NCBI GenBank assembly: GCA_003228495.1
Contig: QIDY01000105.1
Coordinates: 1 to 6,461, forward strand
Source of the DNA: Nitrospirota bacterium
GTDB lineage: Bacteria; Nitrospirota; Nitrospiria; Nitrospirales; UBA8639
Reading direction: 5' to 3'
Length of the DNA: 6,461 nt
Positions 1 through 5,247 of the stretch are shown here, in pieces. The notes beneath the pieces were generated by a model. The model ran no database searches, was not told the origin of the DNA, and was given only the letters and a program-made list of their open reading frames with translations. Position numbers and translations under genes: made by a program. Position 1 is the first letter of the stretch; each line of letters opens with the position of its first letter.

Positions 1-147
1 GCTGTGCATACACCGAAAGATCTCATTCAACAACTCGGTGTTCGTCGGCTCGGTTTCCAGCTTGACAAAATGTTGATCCAGCGATTCCAACATTTCCGAA
101 CTTTCCGCTAAAAAATCGTTCAATATTTCTTGCAATTCATCGTTCAT
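1..147 (-). CDS. cheA: Chemotaxis histidine kinase CheA, N-terminal Hpt fragment (cut by left window edge)
   Basis: Only the first 49 codons are visible and the frame stays open to base 1. The peptide begins MNDELQEILNDFLAES and ends ...LLNEIFRCMHS. This is the first part of the P1 (Hpt) domain of CheA, the cytoplasmic kinase that autophosphorylates and passes phosphate to CheY. Acidic helix A and the LLNEIFR helix leading to the phospho-site are typical of the family. The histidine of MHS is residue 48, the same number as the phospho-acceptor His48 of Escherichia coli CheA. The ATG at 145-147 is chosen because AAGGTGA (complement of 151-157) lies just upstream. The gene follows cheZ by 65 bases in the same direction, so it should be the third gene of a cheY-cheZ-cheA unit. 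The kinase, P5 and other domains lie outside the window. A different Hpt-starting chemotaxis kinase is possible but less likely in this context. Confidence 0.88.
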   Translation of the reverse strand, partial: MNDELQEILNDFLAESSEMLESLDQHFVKLETEPTNTELLNEIFRCMHS

Positions 148-212
148 TGATCACCTTCATTAACACAATAGGCATCAATCATCGGATAGACCTTACCTTA
201 GAAATCCTAAGA

Positions 213-836
213 TTACGAACAGCCAAATTCAGACAAAATATCATCCACAAGATCTTGCTCAAGCGCCGTGGTCTTGGAAGATTCGAGTTGTCGAAGCATC
301 TCATAGCCACGGCCTTCGTCTTTTGCAGTGGCCCCATCTTTCTTTTGTTTGATACCGAAGATGACGACCAGTTTGAGCAATTTGTGCTGCACCTCGTTGA
401 GAATCGTCACAAGCTTGGCTACCCGTTGCGCCACAAGATCTTGAAACGACAGCGCCACATGAATATCCAAGAGGCGACGTTCATCGGCTTTGAGCAATGC
501 CAACATCTCATCGACATCCTTGGCATATTCGCCCTCCAGTTTTTGTCTCATTTGTTCCACTGCCTTTTTCATCGCTCCTCGGTTCGTTTCGATCGCTTCG
601 GTTAAGGTCAGCACCCGATGCGTGCCCTCTTCCGTCATTTTGGCCAAATCATTCAAGTGGGCCGTGGCCTGAGGAAGCTGATCGGACGTGGTAGTCACAG
701 GCGACTCCATTTCCCGAATCGTGCTGGTAATCACTTCCATATACTTGGTTATTTCGGCCAATTCAGCGTCAACCGAACAACCTTCTTCTGTTGTATCCGT
801 TGCCGCATGCGTTTCGATATCACGGTCCACCAGCAT
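213..836 (-). CDS. cheZ: CheY-P phosphatase CheZ
   Basis: This encodes a 207-residue protein, close to the 214 residues of E. coli CheZ. CheZ dephosphorylates CheY-P and sets the decay time of the chemotaxis signal. A long, helical, charged middle section (about residues 60-160) fits the four-helix bundle of the CheZ dimer. It contains SFQDLVAQRV, matching the catalytic QDLTGQ motif: Asp133 and Gln137 correspond to E. coli Asp143 and Gln147, with the motif glycine replaced by alanine. A lysine-rich linker follows. The C-terminus LEQDLVDDILSEFG matches the amphipathic CheY-binding helix of E. coli (DQVDDLLDSLGF-like). The frame can be opened six codons earlier at a TTG (852-854). I chose the ATG at 834-836 because AAAGGAG sits six bases before it, whereas the TTG lies upstream of that site. 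The gene starts 45 bases after the cheY stop and precedes cheA. Confidence 0.93.
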   Translation of the reverse strand: MLVDRDIETHAATDTTEEGCSVDAELAEITKYMEVITSTIREMESPVTTTSDQLPQATAHLNDLAKMTEEGTHRVLTLTEAIETNRGAMKKAVEQMRQKLEGEYAKDVDEMLALLKADERRLLDIHVALSFQDLVAQRVAKLVTILNEVQHKLLKLVVIFGIKQKKDGATAKDEGRGYEMLRQLESSKTTALEQDLVDDILSEFGCS

Positions 837-842
837 AGAATT

Positions 843-849
843 CTCCTTT
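843..849 (-). promoter_or_regulatory. Ribosome binding site of cheZ (decides the start)
   Basis: The minus strand reads AAAGGAG, then AATTCT, then ATG. The six-base spacing is ideal for the ATG at 836. The site lies inside the longer TTG-initiated reading frame, which argues against the TTG at 854. Confidence 0.85.
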
Positions 850-881
850 AACAAATATATGAAATGAAGTCTGGGGAGTCG

Positions 882-1280
882 TCAGGCGTTAGCCGGCTGG
901 AAATTGGCAAAAATCTTTTCTAATTTTGCTTGAAGTGCTTCAGCCGTAAACGGTTTCACAACATAATTACTGACTCCAGCCTGAACCGCTTCGATAATAT
1001 TATCTTTTTGCGCTTCCGCCGTGACCATCAGAAAAGGAAGATGTTTCAGTTCTGCATCAGCTCGAACTGCTCGCAATAGTTCAATGCCTTGCATAACGGG
1101 CATATTCCAATCCGAAACGATGAAGCCAATATCGCCAGCTTTTAATTTACTCAGCGCATCCTGTCCATTTTCAGCTTCGATAATGTCCGAAAAGCCAATT
1201 TGCTTTAAAACATTTTTCAAGATGCGTCGCATCGTGGACATATCATCCACCACTAACACTTTAAGACTAGTATCAATCAT
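882..1280 (-). CDS. cheY: Chemotaxis response regulator CheY
   Basis: This is a single-domain receiver of 132 residues. Phosphorylated CheY leaves the chemoreceptor array and binds the flagellar switch; CheA phosphorylates it and CheZ resets it. The key residues fall at the same numbers as in E. coli CheY: acidic pocket Asp12-Asp13 (VVDDMSTMRRI), phospho-acceptor Asp57 (VSDWNMP), Thr87 (MVTAEA), Tyr106 (SNYVVKPF) and Lys109. The switch-binding face also looks canonical (AGVSNYVVKPFTAE). No output domain follows. The length and motifs separate it from the many other single-domain receivers, and the next gene downstream is cheZ. The ATG at 1278-1280 is preceded by AAGGAG with a six-base spacer. 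The 5' leader (1281 to about 1475) is long and may carry the promoter for the cheYZA unit. Confidence 0.95.
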   Translation of the reverse strand: MIDTSLKVLVVDDMSTMRRILKNVLKQIGFSDIIEAENGQDALSKLKAGDIGFIVSDWNMPVMQGIELLRAVRADAELKHLPFLMVTAEAQKDNIIEAVQAGVSNYVVKPFTAEALQAKLEKIFANFQPANA

Positions 1281-1286
1281 GCTGAA

Positions 1287-1292
1287 CTCCTT
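1287..1292 (-). promoter_or_regulatory. Ribosome binding site of cheY
   Basis: The minus strand reads GTAAGGAG, then TTCAGC, then ATG. It is a near-perfect Shine-Dalgarno sequence with a six-base spacer and confirms the ATG at 1280. Confidence 0.85.
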
Positions 1293-1308
1293 ACGACTCG
1301 GGTCTCGT

Positions 1309-1321
1309 CCTCACTGTGAGG
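1309..1321. promoter_or_regulatory. 13-base palindrome in the cheY leader (candidate operator)
   Basis: CCTCAC-T-GTGAGG is a perfect six-base inverted repeat around one central base, starting 29 bases upstream of the cheY ATG. It could be a protein binding site or a small RNA hairpin in the leader. I do not recognise it as the site of a known regulator, and a palindrome of this size can occur by chance. Confidence 0.25.
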
Positions 1322-1407
1322 CATCCCAAAATATTTATAAACAGGCGCACGAACAATCGAGTACATTTCATTGGCAATGAATACATGCCGTACATTGAAA
1401 TTCGGTT

Positions 1408-1438
1408 AATATATTCCCATTCTTTAGAGATACTTCAA
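1408..1438 (-). promoter_or_regulatory. Weak sigma-70-like promoter candidate for cheY
   Basis: The minus strand reads TTGAAG (1433-1438), a 19-base spacer, then TATATT (1408-1413). Both hexamers resemble the consensus but the spacer is two bases longer than optimal. A start here would give a cheY leader of about 120 bases. The -35 box lies within a pair of TTCAAGAA direct repeats (1434-1441 and 1450-1457, 16-base period), which could be operator half-sites. A second AT-rich box, TATAAA, occurs at 1334-1339 without a good -35. This is a consensus match only. Confidence 0.2.
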
Positions 1439-1475
1439 GAAAGTTTTCTTTCAAGAATCTGCCAGCAACGGTAGG

Positions 1476-1618
1476 GAATTAAAAGGGAAAAGTAAGGAGT
1501 GAAAAGTGGGAAATGAGAAGCAAAAAGCAGTGAGGAGTGAGAAACAAGAGAGAGGAAAAGAGTTCGGATCGTTCCCCTTCTTGCTCCTTACTTTTCACTC
1601 CTTACTTCTCACTAATTC
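1476..1618. repeat. Imperfect palindromic intergenic repeat element, copy 1
   Basis: The ends form an inverted repeat. The left arm 1490-1507 (AAGTAAGGAGTGAAAAGT) is exactly complementary to 1590-1607, 18 of 18 bases. The similarity extends outward, with gaps, to matching GAATTA/TAATTC ends at 1476-1481 and 1613-1618. The interior contains a third related segment (GAGGAGTGAGAA, 1532-1543). The 8-mer AGGAGTGA occurs here at 1495 and 1533 on plus and at 1595-1602 on minus. A related copy lies at about 2138-2262; its GGAGTGAAAAGTAAGGAG (2150-2167) is identical to the complement of 1584-1601. The element is purine-rich on one strand in each half and encodes nothing convincing. It resembles a REP/MITE-like dispersed palindrome. 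In RNA it could form an 18-base-pair stem with a loop of about 82 bases between the HTH gene and cheY. Confidence 0.8.
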
Positions 1619-1791
1619 AGAATGGTTTAAACATGAATAAAGGGAGGGGAGGTTCAGATTTCCACAAGTATCGGCGACTCATCCTAAGGCATCTTCTCCT
1701 CAGAATCAGGGTCGTCGATCATTCAGACTTGATAGACCAGACCTAACATCTATGATGATATGAAGGAATTGATAGGCAAGGGAAAAGACGA
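1619..1791. other. Intergenic stretch without a convincing gene (HTH stop to repeat copy 1)
   Basis: No strong terminator, RNA gene or full-length gene is visible. On the minus strand one frame reads as two short peptides, MIDDPDSEEKMP and DESPILVEI, separated only by a TAG (1684-1686) and preceded by a TGA (1723-1725). This could be a decayed coding remnant or chance. None of its ATGs has a Shine-Dalgarno sequence. The plus-strand frame at 1537-1746 mostly reads through the repeat and shows no protein family features. Confidence 0.4.
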
Positions 1792-2019
1792 TTAATTCAA
1801 ACTATACCGGTCATGGCTCCCGTTCCCGGAAGCAGCCCCGACTAGGGCTTCACCACCACCGGCATTTTGCACCCACGCTTCAATTTCTTCACGGACAAAA
1901 CGCCAATGCTTACCCACCTTATGACCGGGAAGGCGGCGTTCTCGCGCTAATTTGTAGATGGTCGACTTCGGAACTTTTAAAAACGTCGAAACTTCACTTA
2001 ATGTCAGCAAATCTTTCAT
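1792..2019 (-). CDS. Small excisionase-family helix-turn-helix DNA-binding protein (HTH_17 type)
   Basis: This encodes 75 residues. Residues about 4-51 are a MerR/excisionase-like winged helix-turn-helix: LLTLSEVSTFLKVPKSTIY is the helix-turn-helix, and GHKVGKHWRFVREEIEAWV is the wing and closing helix characteristic of the excisionase-family domain (TIGR01764/HTH_17). The last 25 residues are glycine- and alanine-rich and probably disordered. The protein should bind DNA in the cytoplasm, probably as a transcription regulator, since no integrase, transposase or attachment site is nearby. It is co-oriented with the chemotaxis genes and lies 511 bases before cheY, so it may regulate cheY, the kinase operon or itself; its target cannot be read from sequence. 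The ATG at 2017-2019 is preceded by GAGGGA about seven bases upstream. The first residues MKDLLTLSEV match the usual family start. A plasmid or phage excisionase is an alternative but nothing around supports it. Confidence 0.85.
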   Translation of the reverse strand: MKDLLTLSEVSTFLKVPKSTIYKLARERRLPGHKVGKHWRFVREEIEAWVQNAGGGEALVGAASGNGSHDRYSLN

Positions 2020-2058
2020 TGTGATTCCCTCGTTTGAGTTTAGCCAATAATGTTTGTG

Positions 2059-2086
2059 GTATCGGACTGATAGTTAGAAAACTTGA
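2059..2086 (-). promoter_or_regulatory. Sigma-28 (FliA)-like promoter candidate upstream of the HTH gene
   Basis: The minus strand reads TCAAGTTT (2079-2086), a 12-base spacer, then TCCGATAC (2059-2066). The enterobacterial flagellar sigma-28 consensus is TAAAGTTT, 11 bases, GCCGATAA, so 13 of 16 positions match with a spacer one base too long. It would start transcription about 30-40 bases before the HTH start codon. A 13-base palindrome TGAGA-CTT-TCTCA (2084-2096) overlaps its upstream edge. The link to motility is attractive because cheYZA lies downstream, but this is a consensus match only. Confidence 0.28.
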
Positions 2087-2137
2087 GACTTTCTCACAGA
2101 TACTAGAAATTTATATCCTTAGATTCCCCAAAAACCC

Positions 2138-2262
2138 CGTAAGAAGTGAGGAGTGAAAAGTAAGGAGTAAGGGGCAAGAAAGTGGAACATCCCGACTTTT
2201 TTCTATACTCCCCTCTTCTTTCTTGATTCTTACTTCTCACTCCTAACTTTTCATTTCTAATT
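2138..2262. repeat. Imperfect palindromic repeat element, copy 2, overlapping the kinase 3' end
   Basis: The left arm 2145-2164 (AGTGAGGAGTGAAAAGTAAG) pairs with the right arm 2229-2248, 18 of 20 positions matching in the inverted sense, with a loop of about 64 bases. CAAGAAAG on the left (2175-2182) is also mirrored in the right half. The arms share AGGAGTGA and flanking sequence with copy 1. The right arm extends to about 2262 and thus covers the kinase stop codon (2243-2245) and its last few codons. The transcript could fold into a long hairpin directly after the kinase stop, which may stabilise or end the mRNA. No classic stem followed by a U-run is seen, so it is called a repeat rather than a terminator. 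Confidence 0.78.
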
Positions 2263-5242
2263 TTTCTTTCCATGATTGAATCTTATCCCTAAACATGATC
2301 GTTAAAATCTCTATTTCATGCTCCAACTCTCCAAACCGCTGTTGTAGCTCCGAAAACAAGGCCCCAGACGCCTCAGCCTCGAGTTGTTCGGCCATGGTAG
2401 CCTGACGGCATGCGTTCAGCGCGAATAAGGCACCTTTTAATTGATGAGCGTGGCGTAGGAAACGCTGTCGATCCTTCATGGCAATCGCTTGTTTCATCTC
2501 ATGCGTCAGGTTTGGCTCAATGTCCAGAAAAATTTGAAAAAGGGAATGCAACAAGGTCTCATCACCATCCATAGACTCCAAGGCCGCCAAAAGATCGTAT
2601 GGCTCACCTGGCGCCTGATGATCCAGCAATGTCTCCACGGCCTCACAAGACCTAGTAGTGCAGATTCCTGTCAGGGGAATCTCCCCCTCACGATCATTTA
2701 AAGAGGATAGATCTTCCAATGCCTGAACCCTGAACCCTACCCATCGTTCTAGTACAGTTGCCAAATCTCGTAAATGAACAGGCTTACTCAAACAATCATC
2801 CATTACAGTTTCCCAAGAAGGTATGTTCTGCTCGGAAAGCCTGTGAGCGGTCATCCCCACAATGGGAATATTGGGACAAGGCGGAGGGCCCGATCTGTCT
2901 TGTGTCGGGTTCAACAAACGACGTCGCTTCAGACGATTCGATTTCTCCAACGCTCGAATGGCATGTGCAGTTTCAAAACCATCCATCCCAGGCAATTCCC
3001 AATCCATCATAATGACATCGAAAGCCAATTTCTGAACAAGCTCCAAAGCCTGCTTTCCAGATTCAGCGATTGATACCCGACAACCAAGTTTATCGAAAAG
3101 TCCGGCGGCAACTTTTTGATTGACGGGATTATCCTCGACAATGAGAACAGAAGGACTCGGTTTCCCGGGTTCTTTGCTTGCTTCTTCCACAGATAGGTCG
3201 GCTCCATGATAGTCCTCTGGTTCATACGCCTTAGACTCTTGAGATGCCCCTTGCTCAATCAGATCTGGCACCTCCAACCCATCTGTCATATTGGGATCAT
3301 CAAACACACACCGATACAATTGCTCGCGATGAACCGGCATAGAAATCATGCCATCAAACCGCACTGGAAGATCTTCATTTCCCTTAGGGAACCAAAACGG
3401 AGTCAAGCCCCAGAGGTTCAACTCCGAGAACGGTGATGACCGAACGGTTGAAAGCCATGAACTCCATGCCTCGTGCTTCGCCTCGTCTCCTACAATGATT
3501 CCCAACACATCAGAAGGACAGGCTTGCTTGCTTTCGAGAAACGTTACAGCATCTTGCACCTGTTCCATTCGCACTACTCGTACTCCGATGTCTTTTAAAT
3601 AGCGAGACAACGCCTCAACAGTCCCATCTAGCGAAGAACACACGAGAATGTCTTTATGGACTCCAAATTTCGGCTGGACTGCAGTATCTGTCTCCACTAG
3701 GGAAAAATGAAAGGGAAATTCACACCAAAAAGTCGCCCCCTTTCCAGGCTGGCTTTGGACTCCCACTGTGCCATTCATCAGTTCGACCAACTGCTTGCAA
3801 ATCGCCAGTCCTAACCCTGAACCACCAAATTTCCGGCTCATGGATGTATCGGCTTGTGTGAAGACCTGAAAAATTGTTTGTTGCACGGGCTGAGAAATCC
3901 CAATTCCCGTATCCTTTACGGTAAACCGCACCCAGCGTACGAATTCTTCCGAGGCCGGCTCGGAAATCTCGGTACCCTGACCGGAACTCACCGCAATTTT
4001 CATTTGATCGGCAGAAAGCAACACCACCTCGATCACCACCGATCCATGGCTAGTAAACTTAATGGCATTCGAAATGAAATTACACAGAATTTGCCGCAAC
4101 CGATGCGGATCACCAAAAAGATGGAGAGGAACATCTGGTGAAATATAGGCCGCCAGATCCAATCCCTTTTGATACGCTCGCTCAGAAAACAAATTCAGGA
4201 TTTCTTCGACTACAATCGTCGGATTAAACCCAATCCTTTCAAGCACCATATAACCAGACTCGATCTTCGAAAAATCTAAAATGTCATTGATAATAGTTAG
4301 CAACCCTTCACCCGATTTCTGGATAATTTTTGTGCATTCCTGTTGTTCAAAATCCAAAGACGAATTCAATAGCAGCTCTGCCATCCCAATTACGCCATTC
4401 AACGGCGTACGGATTTCGTGGCTCATCATGGCCAAGAAAGCGGCCTTGGCATGAGTCGCCGCCTCGGCTTTTATCAACGCCTGGTCTAACGCCTGGTTTT
4501 TCGCCTCCAATGTGTCCGCAAAGGCTGACAATTCCTCCTCGGCAACTTTCCGCTCAGTGATATCAACCCCGTAGCCATGAAGGAGACCAAACTCAGGATG
4601 GGGAGAAAAGGTCCAAGCAAAACGTTTCTCTCCCACTCGCACTTCAATATTCGTTTCAAGGTGACCGTGAGTTAAACAACGGGCTGCCAGGTCACTAAAC
4701 CGTTCGGGCAATGCTGTAGTAAACCCATCATGGTCAATTGGCGCTTCTTCCATTAAGCACACCATGGCAGGATTGGCATACAGCAGATGCCCCGCCTCAT
4801 CGAACTCGATAACAGGGAACGGATTTTCTTCGGGGAAAGTGGCTAAACGACGATATTCTTCTGCCAACTGTATTTCCGTGCTCAAATCGCGAAACATCAG
4901 GAGGAACTGGGTCACCTCACCCTCTTCTGCTGCCACTCCCTTCAGTTCCACCCAACACCGGGTTCCTTGCCGACATCGCAGACGAGCACGAGGAAACCAA
5001 ACAGTCTTTTTTTCCTTAATCATCGTCAAGAGAGATTCTCCACTCGCTATCCCATGGTCGTCAGACTCCTGACCGTCAAATATATCTTGAAGGGAAACGT
5101 GCATCGGACACACCGCCCCCCAACCCAACAAGCGGGAGCCAGTCACATTCATCCGTATGACAGCCCCTTGGTGATCAACCAAACACACGCCAATCGACAG
5201 ACCATCCCATAAATATTGGACAAGAGACGAATTTAACAACAT
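2243..5242 (-). CDS. Soluble hybrid sensor histidine kinase: PAS-PAS-HisKA-HATPase-REC(degenerate)-REC-Hpt
   Basis: This encodes 999 residues with no signal peptide or membrane segment, so it is a cytoplasmic sensor. Two PAS-like domains (about 10-120 and 130-232; the second ends in the typical GYGVDITERK) are followed by a coiled coil (about 232-268). HisKA carries the H-box MMSHEIRTPLNG with phospho-His275. The ATPase domain has the N-box NFISNAIKF (Asn388, Asn392), G1 DTGIG (444-448) and G2 GGSGLGLA (473-480). Residues about 529-650 look like a receiver that lost its acidic pair and has MPV instead of KPV (Met635). A complete receiver follows (about 698-835: Glu703-Asp704, Asp747, Thr798, Lys820), with a basic, proline-containing insert near 766-790. 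The C-terminal Hpt has HAHQLKG with phospho-His933. The order is BarA-like, implying a His275-Asp747-His933 relay to an unseen response regulator. It starts five bases after the HD-GYP stop. The only Shine-Dalgarno candidate (AGGAG) is about 14 bases before the ATG, so translation may be coupled. The C-terminal codons lie in a repeat element. Confidence 0.93.
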   Translation of the reverse strand: MLLNSSLVQYLWDGLSIGVCLVDHQGAVIRMNVTGSRLLGWGAVCPMHVSLQDIFDGQESDDHGIASGESLLTMIKEKKTVWFPRARLRCRQGTRCWVELKGVAAEEGEVTQFLLMFRDLSTEIQLAEEYRRLATFPEENPFPVIEFDEAGHLLYANPAMVCLMEEAPIDHDGFTTALPERFSDLAARCLTHGHLETNIEVRVGEKRFAWTFSPHPEFGLLHGYGVDITERKVAEEELSAFADTLEAKNQALDQALIKAEAATHAKAAFLAMMSHEIRTPLNGVIGMAELLLNSSLDFEQQECTKIIQKSGEGLLTIINDILDFSKIESGYMVLERIGFNPTIVVEEILNLFSERAYQKGLDLAAYISPDVPLHLFGDPHRLRQILCNFISNAIKFTSHGSVVIEVVLLSADQMKIAVSSGQGTEISEPASEEFVRWVRFTVKDTGIGISQPVQQTIFQVFTQADTSMSRKFGGSGLGLAICKQLVELMNGTVGVQSQPGKGATFWCEFPFHFSLVETDTAVQPKFGVHKDILVCSSLDGTVEALSRYLKDIGVRVVRMEQVQDAVTFLESKQACPSDVLGIIVGDEAKHEAWSSWLSTVRSSPFSELNLWGLTPFWFPKGNEDLPVRFDGMISMPVHREQLYRCVFDDPNMTDGLEVPDLIEQGASQESKAYEPEDYHGADLSVEEASKEPGKPSPSVLIVEDNPVNQKVAAGLFDKLGCRVSIAESGKQALELVQKLAFDVIMMDWELPGMDGFETAHAIRALEKSNRLKRRRLLNPTQDRSGPPPCPNIPIVGMTAHRLSEQNIPSWETVMDDCLSKPVHLRDLATVLERWVGFRVQALEDLSSLNDREGEIPLTGICTTRSCEAVETLLDHQAPGEPYDLLAALESMDGDETLLHSLFQIFLDIEPNLTHEMKQAIAMKDRQRFLRHAHQLKGALFALNACRQATMAEQLEAEASGALFSELQQRFGELEHEIEILTIMFRDKIQSWKEKLEMKS

Positions 5243-5247
5243 AGAGA

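Noticed and set aside
147..605. Plus-strand open frame of 152 codons opposite cheZ
   Set aside because: It is the antisense shadow of cheZ, has no recognisable domain, and cheZ has family motifs and a strong ribosome binding site.
837..854. TTG start for cheZ adding six residues
   Set aside because: The Shine-Dalgarno sequence AAAGGAG lies within this extension and is correctly spaced for the ATG at 836.
1455..1470. Possible sigma-54 promoter (TGGCAGATTCTTGA on minus)
   Set aside because: The -12 element lacks GC at the required spacing; only the -24 half resembles the consensus.
1537..1746. Plus-strand open frame of 69 codons in the cheY upstream gap
   Set aside because: Half of it is repeat sequence, it has no family features, and it opposes every gene in the window.
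2120..2250. Classical rho-independent terminator after the hybrid kinase
   Set aside because: The stem is long with a loop of about 64 bases and is not followed directly by a U-run; the short T5 run after CGGGG is not adjacent to a tight GC-rich stem.
1476..2262. CRISPR array from the recurring AGGAGTGA-containing units
   Set aside because: Units are inverted as well as direct, irregularly spaced, of variable length and lack uniform spacers; there are no cas genes.
1792..2262. Prophage or integrative element suggested by the excisionase-like protein
   Set aside because: No integrase, transposase, attachment repeat or phage gene is visible, and this HTH family is common in ordinary regulators.
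3007..3258. Minus-strand 83-codon frame inside the hybrid kinase
   Set aside because: It is an out-of-frame shadow of the kinase, whose reading frame carries continuous domain motifs through the same bases.
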